Shown here one piece after another: positions 1 to 12,031 of a DNA stretch of 64,000 nt; the first letter of the stretch is position 1, and every line of letters begins with the position of its first letter. The notes under the pieces were generated by a model. It searched no databases. It saw nothing but the letters and a program-made list of their open reading frames with translations, and was not told the DNA's origin. Source of the stretch: Atriophallophorus winterbourni (taxonomy: Eukaryota; Platyhelminthes; Trematoda; Plagiorchiida; Microphallidae); assembly GCA_013407085.1 (NCBI GenBank), contig JACCGJ010001885.1, positions 62,001 through 126,000 of the forward strand. The letters run 5' to 3'. Both the position numbers and the translations under genes were made by a program.

Positions 1-556
1 CGTTTGCCAATAAGTTCGTGTTAAATTCAAGTAGGTTGAAGTTCTTCGGACAATAAAATTTCACACGAATAAAAATTATTCCACATTATTATTCCAACGT
101 CGATTCACCGGTATCACATATAGCTATCAATGTCACGAAAATAGAAAATATATTACTCTCTAATCAGAAAGTAATATCAAACTGTTTGAATTATGAGAGC
201 ATTAGGCGTTCGACTTCGACCGGATGAAGACCATTAAATTTATTCGTATGTTGGATGACAATGATAATGTTGATTCTATTTCCATCGGTACATACAAAAT
301 CATCCAAATTCACAAAGTTTAGATAACTGTGAAGAGGTACAATAATGTTTTTGTTTTTCAGAACATTATATCAAAGAAACAGTGTTTTATATCACGTAGA
401 TTTTGTTCATAAGCATATATTATGTCTTGACAAAGAAAGCTTCTGTGTCAGAAGTCAAACGTTACCCAAAATCTGCTCTAGCCGATTGCAATGAAATTTC
501 TTTGCATTATGAATACACGATCGGTCCCAAACATATTTCAATCAAAGATCTTTAGT
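1..556. other. AT-rich sequence, no gene recognised
   Basis: Both strands carry frequent stops and no recognisable protein motif or long repeat. Nothing can be assigned. Confidence 0.6.
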
Positions 557-775
557 GTTAAGCGATGCGAAAATGACTATTGGACTGAAATTAACTTTTT
601 CATTAAATATGCTGCTGATTGCGATAGTTTTCACCGCATGTTTAATGGGATCAAAATGACTCACATTGAGTCAGCAACTGTTTAATTGATTTCCGTCAAA
701 CATCAACGGAAGGAAAGATGGGTTGAGCACTTCACCTCTCTCTCTATTTTTGGAACATCGACTTGAAAATGATAA
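557..775 (+). mobile_element. RTE-type retrotransposon fragment (pre-RT linker)
   Basis: The + strand encodes a short stretch with KRCENDYWTE and later FHRMFNGIK. This is the linker that lies between the endonuclease and reverse transcriptase domains of RTE-like elements; a related copy of the same segment is found on the - strand at 28179-28394 in this window. Reading continues in shifted frames to about 775. No RT domain follows, so this is a small isolated remnant. I infer the family from the shared linker motif. Confidence 0.55.
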
Positions 776-1369
776 AATGTTTACCAACAACTTAATACGT
801 AGATACTCCCTTAACTACTTACTTCTAGAAAACAGTGATAAATCAAATCTCAAATCATTATAATCAAAAAAATTAACAGAAAGTGCAAACAGCATATCAA
901 ACACCACTGAATCACGATGTATATGAATTAAAACCATCTTCCCAAACTCAATCGATACAGTCACATAGCGCATCGTTTGTGATGTATCCATCAAATTTCT
1001 AAGTGAAAACTAGATGACAATTCTGATCGCTTTTAACGTAAAACTTTTATTACAGAAAAATAATTTCGCTGGATATCAAATAAATTGTAGAGTAGATAGA
1101 AAAATAAAATATTTCTACATGAAAGTTGTGTAGAGACGCTTGTCCGTTACAGAGTAATGTGTGATTGATCAAAACCACAAATTTCAACATATTCGGCCTT
1201 AGTATACGCATATGAGGATGATTTTAGGTGTTAATAGTTCTAAAAAGACTAATAAAAGCTCCCTGCATACATGCTGTTGCTTGATATCTTATTGTTTAAT
1301 TTTTGACATTTGCTCTTAAAAAGACGAATTCTTTTAATATGAGACCAATTTGCTTGCACGATGATAAAT
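776..1369. other. AT-rich sequence, no gene recognised
   Basis: There is no open frame with family similarity and no obvious repeat. It lies between two retrotransposon scraps and may be older decayed element sequence. Confidence 0.5.
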
Positions 1370-1750
1370 CCTATCAAGATATTCAATATTATTTCACAGT
1401 CATGGTGCCAAGGTTTGGATTGAATGTTCTATAACACGACGCACACATGTATGAAGTATCTTACACGATTAAAGTGAAATTCGTTTGATTTAGACCAACG
1501 ATATACGTCTTGCATATCTCGCAGTAATGCCAGAATTCTGTCCCTGACCTTACACGCTTCAATATTTCAATATCATCTGCAAGAAGTATTAAATTCAACC
1601 CGGTATCTACCAATACAATATTTATCAAAATTAGAAAAACATAGAAAAGGTCTATATAAAGATTGTTGGGGAACTTCCCTGTGAAGTCTATTCTTCTGGA
1701 AGGAATTGTGGTTGCGAGAATTTGGACGTAACTAACAATGAGATAATCCT
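1370..1750 (-). mobile_element. CR1-like reverse transcriptase palm fragment
   Basis: Reading the - strand gives, across several frames, the palm region of a non-LTR reverse transcriptase: a decayed QGS block, then LLADDIEIL, which is the catalytic (F/L)ADD motif, then MQDVYRWSKSNEFHFN, the conserved segment after the palm. At least two frame changes are needed, so it is a pseudogene. Just beyond it, at 1772-1810, a 16-17-bp unit is repeated twice. It may belong to a different insertion from the long CR1-like element that starts next to it, because it repeats a palm region. Confidence 0.55.
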
Positions 1751-2039
1751 TTGTCCGTTATAGCAACATTTCCATTTTAATGGATTTCCATTTTAATGGA
1801 TTTCGAATTAAAAAATGATTGGCTCCATCGAAAAACTCCAACGTTTCAACTGAGCAATCATGCACATAATCTCTGTCCTTTAATGTTTAGGCTGGATTCT
1901 CCACACTAGTAGGTTTTTTCCAGAGTTTTATTGAAAGTTTTAATGGTTCAAATACAAATACTTTACAGTAACCATAGATTAAAAATACAGGGAATGAATA
2001 AAAACAACACAAAATGTATTATCAATATGGAAAGTCGGC

Positions 2040-4302
2040 TTTTGTATTCAGGTGCAGGTTGGATTTGGTCAACATATACTTGTCAATTTCAGCCTTGAAC
2101 TTATCCAGGATTGATGCATAAATGATATCTGGAGGCAGAGAGTTCCATATAAAACAAACTCCGACAGCAAAGACGGACCCTCGAAAATTTTATCTAGAGT
2201 GTGAAATAATTAACTTGTAGCCATGAGATCTGCGATCACGTACTTCTTGCCGATGAAACAGGTGTTCAAGTGGATGCTGTGGATGAACCACTGTACACAG
2301 AATGTTGAACAGCAGGATCAATTCACCACTGACATGACGGTACGAAAAGTCAAAAGGGTTCAGAGTTGCAATCGTCTCCTTGTATAGCCTGTTGTATAGT
2401 CCGGTCACCAGTTTTGTAGCGCGGTGCTCTACGCGTTGCAGCAACCATGGGGACCATGCTTGAACAGCGTACTCCATTGTAGGCTTGATATAAGTTTTAA
2501 TTATCCGTGGGAGTATCTTCTTTGTGAGCAACTAGCGAACATCCTTCTGAGCAGTGCTTTGGCAGGATTTTTGTATACAACAGAACACTGCAGTGAAGAC
2601 ATCAAGTTATTGCTAATCCACACACTCAAGTCTTTCTCTTCCGTAAGCCATGAAAGTTGCTGAGATCCCAGAGAGTATATGAATTCGATGGATTTACCGA
2701 CGTTTAACATTTTACATTTATAGTTGTTGTATGATAGGCAAGTATGAAGTGCTTCGGGATTATTTTGTGTAATTTGGCAATATTCTATGTTGCGTACGCT
2801 AGTCCAAACTTTGATGTCACCCGCAAATAAACTGCATATTTCATTTATATCGTTTGCGTACACCAGGAAGAGTATTGTCCCCAAGACTTAGCATTGAGGT
2901 ACGTCAATTTTAACTTCTACTGGGTTGGATATTGCGCCAACAACGGTTACACTGATAACTATACTAGTCAAGTAATCCTGTACCCCGGCCAATAATCTGC
3001 CACTCACCCCGAGCTGCGCCAATTTCTGTAGCAGTACATGTGGTTAACACGGTCAACAGGTTTCGTCATATCCAATTAACCAGCATGGATAGAGTATTCA
3101 TTATCCACGGCTGGAGTCCAGTTATCAAGATTGATGAGGCATGAGTGTCTTGTCCTAAATCCATGCTGTGCAATGGATAGGAGCTTATTGTTTTCCGAAT
3201 GTTTGATACGTTCATCAGTTACAAATCGTTCGAAAATTTTAAAGATCATTGGCAACAACGTGACTGGTCTGTAGATAGGCACATCGGGTCGGTTCCAGAC
3301 CTTTTGTATATCAGAGTGATTAATCTACATTTCAAGTTAGTAGGAACGTTGCTACAACTCAGTGACAGGTTGGAAATATCAGAGAGTGGTGAGAATAAAG
3401 CATGGGTGTGTAGCAGACTATTGTCTCTACACATTCAAAATTGTACACGTCCACCTATTCAACCTTTGGCTAACACACGATTCAAAGGTCAACCAACGTC
3501 ACGTGCACAATTATCGATCTTCGCGCCCGGTCAGCCATATCGATCACATTTCAAATACACATTTAAATGGGGCGACGCAACGGGCAATCGGATCAGATAT
3601 AATAACACGGACAGGCAGCGAACAACGACACTGCCTCTGTACTCCGATCCATTCTTTTTGTTTTCGTTTCAACCAATGTACAAAACAACACCACCGTTCT
3701 GAAAAGATAAGATTCGGCATATCAGTGTTATTCTTTGAGCCAGGACGTGGGGTTCGAACGCGAAGCCGACGCTAGGAGCCGCTATCAGCAAGCACCACTA
3801 GGGCCGTAACCAAAGGTGCATTGTTTTAGGAGGAAAGGTGTTTTGTCATCAGCACCCGGCGGTTGTATTGTATTTAACCCAAATAGCCTTACCAGGACAC
3901 TCTCGGGTTTCACAGCGATGTCGTGTATTGTGTTAATTTGTGATCTGAATGCAGGCATGACATAACATAAGCGCTTGTTAGAGTAGTAGACTCTAGAGTA
4001 AAATTGAGCGAGTTTGTTGGCGGTTTCGAGAGCAGTGGATGTAGTTCCAGTCGTAGTAAGTAAAGCCGACGCATCTGGCTTTACCCTGGTTTTTTCACGA
4101 TCTGGAAGAGGAGCTTCGTTTTTCTTTCAATTTTATCCATCATATTGATTTGATACTCTACTCTAACCACCTGGATAAGTTTAGCAACTTTGTTTTCCAA
4201 TAAAGGGTAGGATTCCCAGGATTCAGGTGTTGCCAGCAGTATGTGGCTTCTAGATTCACAATTTCTTACCGTTATACATTTCCGTGTTCGAATTGGGATC
4301 AC
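2040..4302 (-). pseudogene. CR1-like reverse transcriptase remnant, interrupted
   Basis: Pieces in order on the - strand: a linker at about 4300-3820 (ALETANKLAQFYSRVYYSN and PGADDKTPFLLKQC), a break caused by an insertion, fingers at 3434-3076 with YRPVTLLPMIFK and AQHGFRTRHSC, palm at 2884-2501 with MGTILFLVYANDINEI and a changed catalytic block (FAGDIKVW instead of FADD), and thumb/C-terminus at 2531-2040 with EYAVQAWSPW and CFIWNSLPPDI. Reverse transcriptase would copy the element RNA at the nicked target. Multiple frameshifts, stops and the altered catalytic aspartate make it non-functional. Confidence 0.75.
3440..3815 (-). repeat. Possible tRNA-derived SINE inserted in CR1-like element
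   Basis: This segment interrupts the RT reading between the linker (ends near 3815) and the fingers domain (resumes near 3434) and does not encode RT. On the - strand its start contains TAGTGGTGCTTG, which resembles a pol III A box, and about 50 nt later CGTTCGAACCC, an excellent B box. This arrangement is that of a tRNA-related SINE head. I could not find convincing target site duplications or a second copy in the window, so the call is tentative. Confidence 0.4.
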
Positions 4303-4499
4303 GAATTTGAAACATGTTTTCAGTTTTTCAAAAAGTATTTAAAGCGGAGTTCTATTTTTTGGTAAAATTTCTCAAGTATCGATGACCAGCATTGTTGGAC
4401 ATCAGTGTCAATCGGTGCCCAGCCGGTGACTTCTTGAAGTACCATTGATATTACAGCTGTATAAATTTTCCTTATCAATAACTGAGCGTCAGTATTTCT

Positions 4500-5027
4500 T
4501 TACGCTTCAGACATATAGTCAAAAGCAGTGACTACATGATCACACTTCCCAAGTGGTGCTTCATATCGGATATCCTCGATGACATTTTCCTCGCTCGTCA
4601 GAACAAGATTGAGTATAGACGTCGTGTTTGTGCCTCTGAAGCAAGCGCTGCTTAAGATGTGGTTAAATAAAGGAATTTCGTTGAACATTTCGTAGAATAA
4701 ATGATCAAGCGAATTCACCAGTGGATCTCGCATTCGCACATTCGGGAGATTAAAGCCATCCATGATCACGACGTTGTTGTGATATCTGGAAACAACCAGC
4801 TGCGTTTTCTTAAGTAGAATTGCCTTGTATAATTCGTCTGCTGACGGTGGTCGATAAATCACACCGACATCATAGATTTTGCCTGTTGCTAATTCAAGTA
4901 AACTCCTAAGTGTGTCTGCCAGTATCAAATCGTTGTCCGTGATTTCTCTCAACGGGAGGTGTTGGTAATAGTAAACAGCAACACTTCCTCCTCCACGGTC
5001 AATACGATCACGATTAAAAAGAAACAT
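4500..5027 (-). pseudogene. CR1-like endonuclease domain remnant
   Basis: The translated - strand contains RGGGSVAVYY, then VGVIYRPPSADE, then MDGFNLPNVRMRDP (the GDFN-like metal-binding block, with G of GDFN changed to D), a TSILNLVLTSEE block (normally LDL.LT) and APLGKCDHVVTAFDY (the SDH block, with S changed to C). These are motifs of the exonuclease-endonuclease-phosphatase fold used by non-LTR elements to nick target DNA. An upstream piece containing the first catalytic residues is not in the same frame. The altered metal-ligand blocks argue against activity. Confidence 0.7.
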
Positions 5028-6051
5028 GTTTGGAATAGAAATTTCCTACTCAGCTAATTGCTGATTGAACCAGGTTTCCGTTACAGCTATCAGGAGTAGT
5101 GAATATTTTTCACGAAGCTAGATTAGATCGGGTAATTTATTTGTCAAGCATTGTGCGTTTCTGTACACACATTTGATGTTAAATCTGGATAAAGGTGTTC
5201 GATCATGAGTATTTGAGCAGACAAGTTGAGTGCGTGTCAAAGATGGTAGGGTTCTGTTAATGGGGATATTATATCACCGACTCCGATAGAGTCGGTCGAC
5301 ATCTGTTTTTTGGATCAGGATTCCCAGCATCGCTGTGCTCAGTACGAAGAGTTTCGGTAACTTTTGCGATGGAGTCGGTTTTCAGATGTTTACTGACAAT
5401 TTTAATCTCTTGTGGAACTTTGTTTCGATACTGGTTACAATTGTTAAGCATGGTGTCCACCATAGTGGTGGTCAAATGTGCAAGTTTAACGGGTCGTGGA
5501 CCATTACTTTCGTAATTCGTTGTCTTCGGGATTCGGAAAGTATAGATAAATTCTGCATTGCTGATTTCGATATCATTACTAATAATTCTCTACTGTTGTG
5601 TGCGGTGGTTGGATTAACACTTTGTTTCTAAACAAGTGTCATATTCTGGGACATTTAAGAGAATAAGCGTGCGGCTAATGCGATCACTTGTTTTGTTTTG
5701 GTTCCCTTACGGTGGTGATTTTACGCTCAGTGGCCAGGAAACATCAACAAATACACGATATGTATTTTCCATGCCGTCCCGTAGCAATATGTCGATATAA
5801 GTATATCTTCTATCTGCTTCTCATTTTGCATTACTACATTCAGCAATCGCGGCTTATCTTGGTGTCGTGCTTTGGGGGGATGACTCAAGCGAATAAACGA
5901 AAGCGGATCGATCGCTTTTAGATTCATCCGAGTGCACATTTTCAACCATTCAACCAAGTCATGCTGGTGAATATTTGAAAATAACTTTTTAGTTGACGCT
6001 GGTACGTTGGTGCTGAGAACACTAACCGAAATATTTTCGAGGCAACTTTGG

Positions 6052-6450
6052 TTAATGGGGTGTGAACGGTTTCGGCTTTAAGAAGTTTTTAACACTCCTG
6101 GTTGCCGTCTTACAAAAATTCAACCTTTTTAGGAGCAGGGTTTGGTGGTGGTAATGTTGAGCGTATTCGCTTGTCCAGTTTAAATGTTTTAGACTTGATG
6201 TATCTACAGAATTCCTCACTTGTGCAAGCTCCTCTTCCAGTTGCGACACTTTTCTTATAGATGAATTTATACTCTTGCGTTGGTTATTCATATTTGAATT
6301 TCTACAGGCATTGCAGAAATAACAATCGTTTACAAGCATTTCACACTCATCAGTCAAAGTCTCATCACATGTCATACAGGTGTAAATCTCAGAAACAGAA
6401 GCACCATCACTGCTTACCGAGTCCAGGCACTTGGCGGAGAGGTCAACTGT
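6052..6450 (-). pseudogene. CR1-like ORF1 remnant: Cys-rich finger plus coiled coil
   Basis: The frame carries YTCMTCDETLTDECEM and then NDCYFCNACRN, a series of CxxC pairs typical of the zinc finger (PHD-like) of CR1 ORF1 proteins. A heptad-like stretch LEEELAQVRNSV follows and predicts a short coiled coil. In the family ORF1 is an RNA-binding and chaperone protein of the retrotransposition particle. It lies upstream of the endonuclease in the same orientation. The frame closes after about 107 residues; later pieces are in other frames. The assignment rests on motif and position only. Confidence 0.5.
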
Positions 6451-6549
6451 GTTCCATGTCGGTGTCGGGACAACACTCTACGCAGTCACAGCTTAATCGA
6501 TCGATTTTTTGTCTGTGTTGGATATTTTTATGCGGTTACATATGTTAGT

Positions 6550-7379
6550 ATTCTGAATTGGGCCGACCGGTTGAGAGATGAGCGTTTGCTCGACTGGTCG
6601 ATATAGCTGCGTATAAACTGGTGATTTCGCCATTTAGCGAATAATCCACGATAACTCGGTAACCACACAAGATAGAACATTGAATCACGTATCCCAATGC
6701 GTAGCTTGATGCGATCTTTGCAATTATAGCCAATGCTTATTAGCCATGAGAAAAGGTCTGGCGCATGAGCAAACTGATATATTTATGTCGAAACGGTAAC
6801 TTTGCTGTTGATCAGCTGACAAGATTAAAGGGTACGAATTCCGATTGCTATAGTCAAAAGTAACGCAGAACTCTTGGAATGGTATAAACACGAAAAGATT
6901 CAGCGAAGATATGACCAAAAGTGTCACAGCAACAAAAATGCCATCGCACTTCAGCAAGATGCTTATTCAACAGTAGTAACTTAGTTTGCGATTTTTCCAT
7001 GACCTTTCTCCTATATAATACGGAAGATCGGAAACAATTGAGTAAAGAACTGGTTGGAGCATAAAAGTTATATTCGAAAGAATGAGAAAATGCATGTGAG
7101 GTTTGTATAGAGCAGACTCCTGTTTTCTACGATTAGTTGTTTATTTTGTGTTTTATAGATTATCTTGAGATTCGTTTTCATTTACACGGAAACATGTTAT
7201 TGGTACTGAGTGCGATCTTAACTCACATAATTCATAGCTTAAAGAATCGCTTTCAAGTTGATTTCGCATCAAAATTGTTGTGGACGGCACCAGACGCTTA
7301 CTTTTAGTTAACCATTACTCAGTCTTAGTTACTTCTTTTCGTTCCAAGAATTGTAGTCAAATTTGAAGTTCGTAAACTC
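6550..7379. other. No gene recognised
   Basis: Short open frames exist on the - strand around 6545-6957, but they show no family motif or splice pattern. Nothing further can be supported. Confidence 0.5.
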
Positions 7380-8748
7380 GACGTTTTGTCAATCTTTTTG
7401 TAAATGATTCGGCGATGCGAATACAAACTTCCTTTCGCTCGAATTGTCTGTTTTTCCCTCATTTGATATCCGTGCTGCCTGCTTGGAATTCCGACTGCAT
7501 ATTGTAGGAGTAATTTTCGCCTGCTTTAAAAGAACCCATCCATATTTCAGCCTTCTTACCTGACTGAAGAGTTGCCTTCTTGCTCGCAATGCAACTGTAC
7601 GTATCGATGGTGTGATCTCTGGAGAAATCGAAGCCATTAGCGGTGTCCCACAACGTTCGGTACTTGTTTCAGGTATCTTTTCGGTCTACATTAACGACCT
7701 TCCGAAACTTGTCACAGGGGATGATGTGCGGATGATGTTAAACTTATGATTCTTATCGTGTCAAGCGTGGACTATTTGCGCTTACAAAGCGATTTTGATA
7801 TATTGAACAGCTGGACAGAGTGAAACAAACTTTTATTCAACTTCCGAAAATGCAAATTGTTGCAAATAAGTATAGATTTCCTATTCTAATACAACCTTGG
7901 GTCGAAAAAATGGAATGGACAACAAAAGAAATGGACCTGGCGTATAGATTAGTGGACGATTTAGGAATAGCATGCAATGCGAATCAGTGTACAACCGAGC
8001 TAGCTGCATGTTAGGTATACTTCGGCGTTTTTCGATCAATTTTCCCTTGAAGCATACTCCATGCTCTTAAATACATATATTAACCCAGTGATGGATTACT
8101 TAGTGCAAGCTTGTGCACCATGGCTACAAAAGGACATCAAGCTGCTCGAGAGGATTTATCACAGAGCAACTAAAATAGTTGGCTGTCTCCGAAACCTGCC
8201 ATATAAGGATCGTCTTGTTCATCTTAATTTGAATACACTGTCTTGCAAACGGGTTCGATTTGATCTAATCCTAACTTATAAAATAATGAACTCGAAAATG
8301 CACCCTCTGAGGCATCTATTTCGCCTCCGGTCAAGCCGTGATGCACATACTCACCCACTGGCATTTGATATTCTACATTCTCACCGGAACTGCAGTCGAT
8401 TCTTCTATTCGGTGAGCGTTGGTTCACTATGGAACTCCCTACCGTCCGATGTTGTACAATCATCTTGTGAAAGGATTTTCTGGGACAAATTGGATATATT
8501 TATGCGTAGTAATTCCACTGTACATCACGTTTATATAACATGATCTTTATCCAAACGAATATTTTTTCCATCATACCTCGACAATACATGACATTTTTTG
8601 TAACTACATAACTGTCGATCTACCTAATGCCTCCATTTATTTTGTATATATATATATTTGTTGTCCTTATACGAATATCCTGTGGTGTTGAACAGATTCG
8701 AGCTCTTTATTATACAATAAATTCTTGAATCTTGAATCTTGAATCTTG
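7380..8748 (+). mobile_element. CR1-like retrotransposon, 5'-truncated, with intact 3' tail
   Basis: Reverse transcriptase pieces on the + strand start with the palm (GVISGEIEAISGVPQ then FSVYINDLPKLV near 7600-7720), pass through stops, and end in a clean 160-residue thumb and C-terminal region at 8061-8543 (NTYINPVMDYLVQACAPW, HRATKIVGCLRNLPY, GSLWNSLPSD). After the stop codon there is a 3' untranslated region, an AATAAA at 8716-8721, and a terminal run of the 7-mer TTGAATC to 8748. Truncated 5' ends and a short simple 3' repeat are hallmarks of CR1-type target-primed insertion. Confidence 0.8.
8722..8748 (+). repeat. 3'-terminal 7-bp tandem repeat of CR1-like element
   Basis: The unit TTGAATC is repeated about three and a half times directly after AATAAA. 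A shorter version of the same repeat closes the related element near 17640-17657, so it is a family feature and not a chance microsatellite. Confidence 0.75.
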
Positions 8749-8749
8749 T

Positions 8750-11419
8750 ACACTTATTCTCGAATTTGCTGCTTATACATCTGTGTCAACACGGACGTCT
8801 GGACTGAATCTATCAATCGTCGATCTGGGGAGAATAGCTTTCCAATTTAATTGAAGGATTATTGTGAGTGGTTAATTTTCATTTGTATACAAATACTGTA
8901 AATTTACGTAGCCTGAACCACCACAAGATATATTCCAAGATTAGTATGTAATTTATGTAAATATTTTCAGATTGCTCTATCGTTCGGCGCTAAAATAGAA
9001 TCAGCGGCATGTAGTGCGTAGTAACTCTTTCTAAGTAAAGCAAGGTATGGTCTCCACCGCAGCAGGTTCAAGGGTTAAAACAATGTACAAAGTTGAATGC
9101 TGGTCAAAGCATTGTCTGAGAGTTTCCTGGTGGAGGTATTTGTGCATTTCTTATAAGTGTTTCACTTACTCGAGAAACCTTTTAACCCAATTGATTCCGA
9201 CAATATTCACCGTCCACTATTTTGCAAATAATAAAAGCCAAATAGTCGTGAATTAAATGCCTTTTTCATCTTAATTTCGCAGTTTTGGATTACACAAGAG
9301 TGAGAAAAAATTCTAAAATTCTAAAAATGTTCCTGATTTTAATGGCAACGATAAGGGTTTCAAACGTTGTTCATATTAAGGGACAATCAGTTAATCCGGC
9401 TGTTATCACTGGTTTCTTCATTATCCAAGTTCTAGCCAATTAGCAATTATGGATTATTAATTATTCAAGAGCAGGTCCTTCTAATACCTTCCCGCTTCTA
9501 CTTTATCGCAGTACGATTTTAGTTTTCGAAAAGAGTGTTTTCAATCGCATTTCGTTAATTCTTATTTCGGCCATAAATAGAACTCCGTTGATTGTCAAAG
9601 TTATCTATTGATAGCTCCGCATATTTCTTGAACATTTGTTCGTCAAGCTTTCCGCAAAACATGTTTCTGATCGTTTAGGGTGAAATAGTGTATTGACCTG
9701 TGGAGCTTGCAAAGTATTTGCTACTGTCCAAAACATTGTTCAAAGATCACCTTCTGGTTGGCGTGGATATTGTTTCATCACCAGTACTATATATTTAGTC
9801 TTGTGTGAATTCTGTTCCGGTTAGGTTCTATCGCGCTTCTTGTTCCGGCTTCGTTGTCATTCTGTGGTGATGCGCATTTGATTATATTAAATCTTTAGTT
9901 CACTTGAGTTATAGCGCATGCGAAACAATGAATAATATTCACGAAAATTTTCAATTAACTTTTCAACAAATCTTTTCGAAACTGAAGAAATTATTTAACA
10001 TTGAAAACGTAAAGTTCAAAAGCATTTCATGTTCAATCGTTCCCAATATTCTTTGCAGCGGCCTTGATTTTAAACCATCACCAGCACCAGCAAAATTAGA
10101 TTAGAAAATATTGCTGAATCTTCTAAACTAATATTTGAATATTAAGCCGATCCCTCAGTAATAATAGAATGTAGTTTTCAAATGAATCGATAGGAGGAAC
10201 TGGAAACTCGGTATACTAGTATTGTGATTTGATATAAAGAATTCTCAAAATCATTTTAATGAAGTGGGTTTGCGCCATTATTGTATTAAAATTGACATTT
10301 TTGGTTGCGTGAATCCTAGTATCCTCAAATAGATTTGTTGTTTGCAGTTTCTATGGGAATATTTTCCTCTGGAGTTGATATTGTAAATCACGAATTGCCA
10401 ATTCGATAAGTTTAAATGCTAATTGATTGAGAAATTATAAGTTGGTTGCATCAGAGTATGAATATTATTTAGAAAATTGTGAGCACTTCTTGTTAAAAAA
10501 CGACAATTTATGGAATAATATTATTCTTAAGGTATTGTTATGAGTTACAAACGTTATTAGTTTTTCACACTTATCACTAAATCGAGCAGCTTTTACTTAT
10601 CGAAAGCATTGTCCAAGCTATACACAATCAATTGTTGGAGCTGTGTTATTGGGTGAGAGAAGTGCCTACAAACAGTAGTGCGATCTAGACAAACTCCTCG
10701 AATTTATTTATATCTAAATAAGTGCAAAGTGTATTCACTTTTTCAATACATCCATGCTCCGCCATTTAGAAGTTTGATTGCATGAGATGGTTTATGTCGA
10801 CTTTATTTGTTTGTCAATAATGGTCAATAATTCTGATTAAACAGTTATCTCCATCGAATACGTTCACAGAAATCATCTTTACATCAGAAACGGTAAGTTT
10901 AGGATATTCTTTTACGTTAAACTGATTAAAATATAACCATTAGGCTCTCAGTGGTGCTCAGTGAATTTATCTTAGTATACAAACGTTATCATAAACAATT
11001 TGTACCAGTTATCGCACAACTGTCAACGCATGGGTATTATTTGATCTTTAACCAACAACAACCGCTCATTCCTCACGTGATAGGATTCCCTTTAAAGTAT
11101 CAATAATGATATTAATATTAAAGACAAGAAAGAAAACCGGTTCACACAGATTCGAAGAAATGAACCTCAAACACTTTCATAACCCATTCTTCGTATTTGT
11201 AATACCGACGCCAGAACTGTTCAAGAAAATGTTCCAACAACGTTTTGTGCCTGAACGTTTTACTGAAAATTCTTGCTTGTAAGATAGGTCCTGTCTGTGT
11301 ACCTAGACGCTGGCCACTCAGGAGTCGTAAATTAAATTAATTTTATAAAAAAAATTGATCAGCTTGATCACGAAAGTTCTCATCAAAAATCCTTAACACT
11401 GAAATTTAAAAATAGATTG
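8750..11419. other. AT-rich spacer, no gene recognised
   Basis: A frame at 9904-10104 encodes a lysine-rich stretch of about 60 residues after an acceptor-like TTTAG, but it has no recognisable motif and its first real ATG is internal. No repeats of note were seen. The remainder is stop-rich on both strands. Confidence 0.45.
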
Positions 11420-12031
11420 GCGGAATCTAGACGAAAATTAATCCGCCGGACCTGACGATGTGCATCCTAAAATTGTAAAGGAAATATCTAAAGTACTAGC
11501 AGAGCCTTTTTGTGAGTTATACAACGAATCGCTCTGCAAAGGCATTTCACCAGAGAACTGGAAGAAAGACATTGTCGTAGCCATTCCAAACGGAGGTTGC
11601 GCAAACACAGTTAAGAATTTTCGACCGGTAAGCTTGACTAGTGTTTTACGTAAAACCGTGGAGAGACTTATTAGGGATCGGATGTGCAGCCACCTCGTGC
11701 ACACTTCATCATTAGGCACGGTGTAACATAGCTTTTTTTATAAAAAGGTCGTGTCTCTCGAATATTCCATGCTTTTAAGATAGAGTTTCCAAGACACAGG
11801 ATGAAAGCAGACGGGTAGATTTCTTTTACTCTGACTTTAGTAAAGCCTTCGAATCGGTTAGTCACAGGTTCATAGGGATAAAGCTGGCGGCCAAAGACCA
11901 TTCTGGTAAGCTTCACGAATGAATAACCAGTTTTCTTCGTGATAGATACTTCCGGGTCCGTGTAGGCGATAATACCCCTGAATTAGCACCAGTTACCAGT
12001 GTGGTCCCACAAGGTTCAGTATTAGGCTTAA
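11420..12031 (+). mobile_element. Jockey/CR1-type RT, 5' part, split by piggyBac insertion
   Basis: The + strand encodes RT fingers with HPKIVKEISKVLAEPFCELY, then NFRPVSLTSVLRKTVERLI, then decayed palm sequence ending in a GSVLGL block at about 12010-12030. A close relative of the same family lies on the - strand at 48.3-49.2 kb. The reading resumes exactly in phase at 14129, after the inserted DNA transposon. Several frameshifts make it inactive. Confidence 0.75.

Larger units (their letters stand above)
1900..6540 (-). mobile_element. Decayed CR1-like non-LTR retrotransposon, nearly full length
   Basis: On the - strand the order from high to low coordinate is an ORF1-like zinc-finger and coiled-coil region (about 6500-6050), an apurinic-type endonuclease (5027-4500), then reverse transcriptase fingers, palm and thumb (4300-2040) and a 3' untranslated part to about 1900. 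This is the CR1 clade layout. All parts carry stops and frameshifts. A foreign segment of about 375 bp interrupts the RT near 3440-3815. RT motifs such as IYRPVTLLPMIFKIFERFV and EYAVQAWSPWL match other copies in this window at 8.1 and 16.3 kb, so they belong to related families. The 5' boundary is not sharply defined. Confidence 0.75.

Noticed and set aside
6330..6360. Hammerhead-like words CTGATGAG and GAAA on the - strand
   Set aside because: There is no room for stem II between the two words, and the bases code for the conserved ORF1 finger. It is a coincidence.
9904..10104. A 66-codon Lys-rich frame
   Set aside because: Its first codon is not ATG, no motif is recognised, and no partner exon was found. 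It is not strong enough for a gene call.
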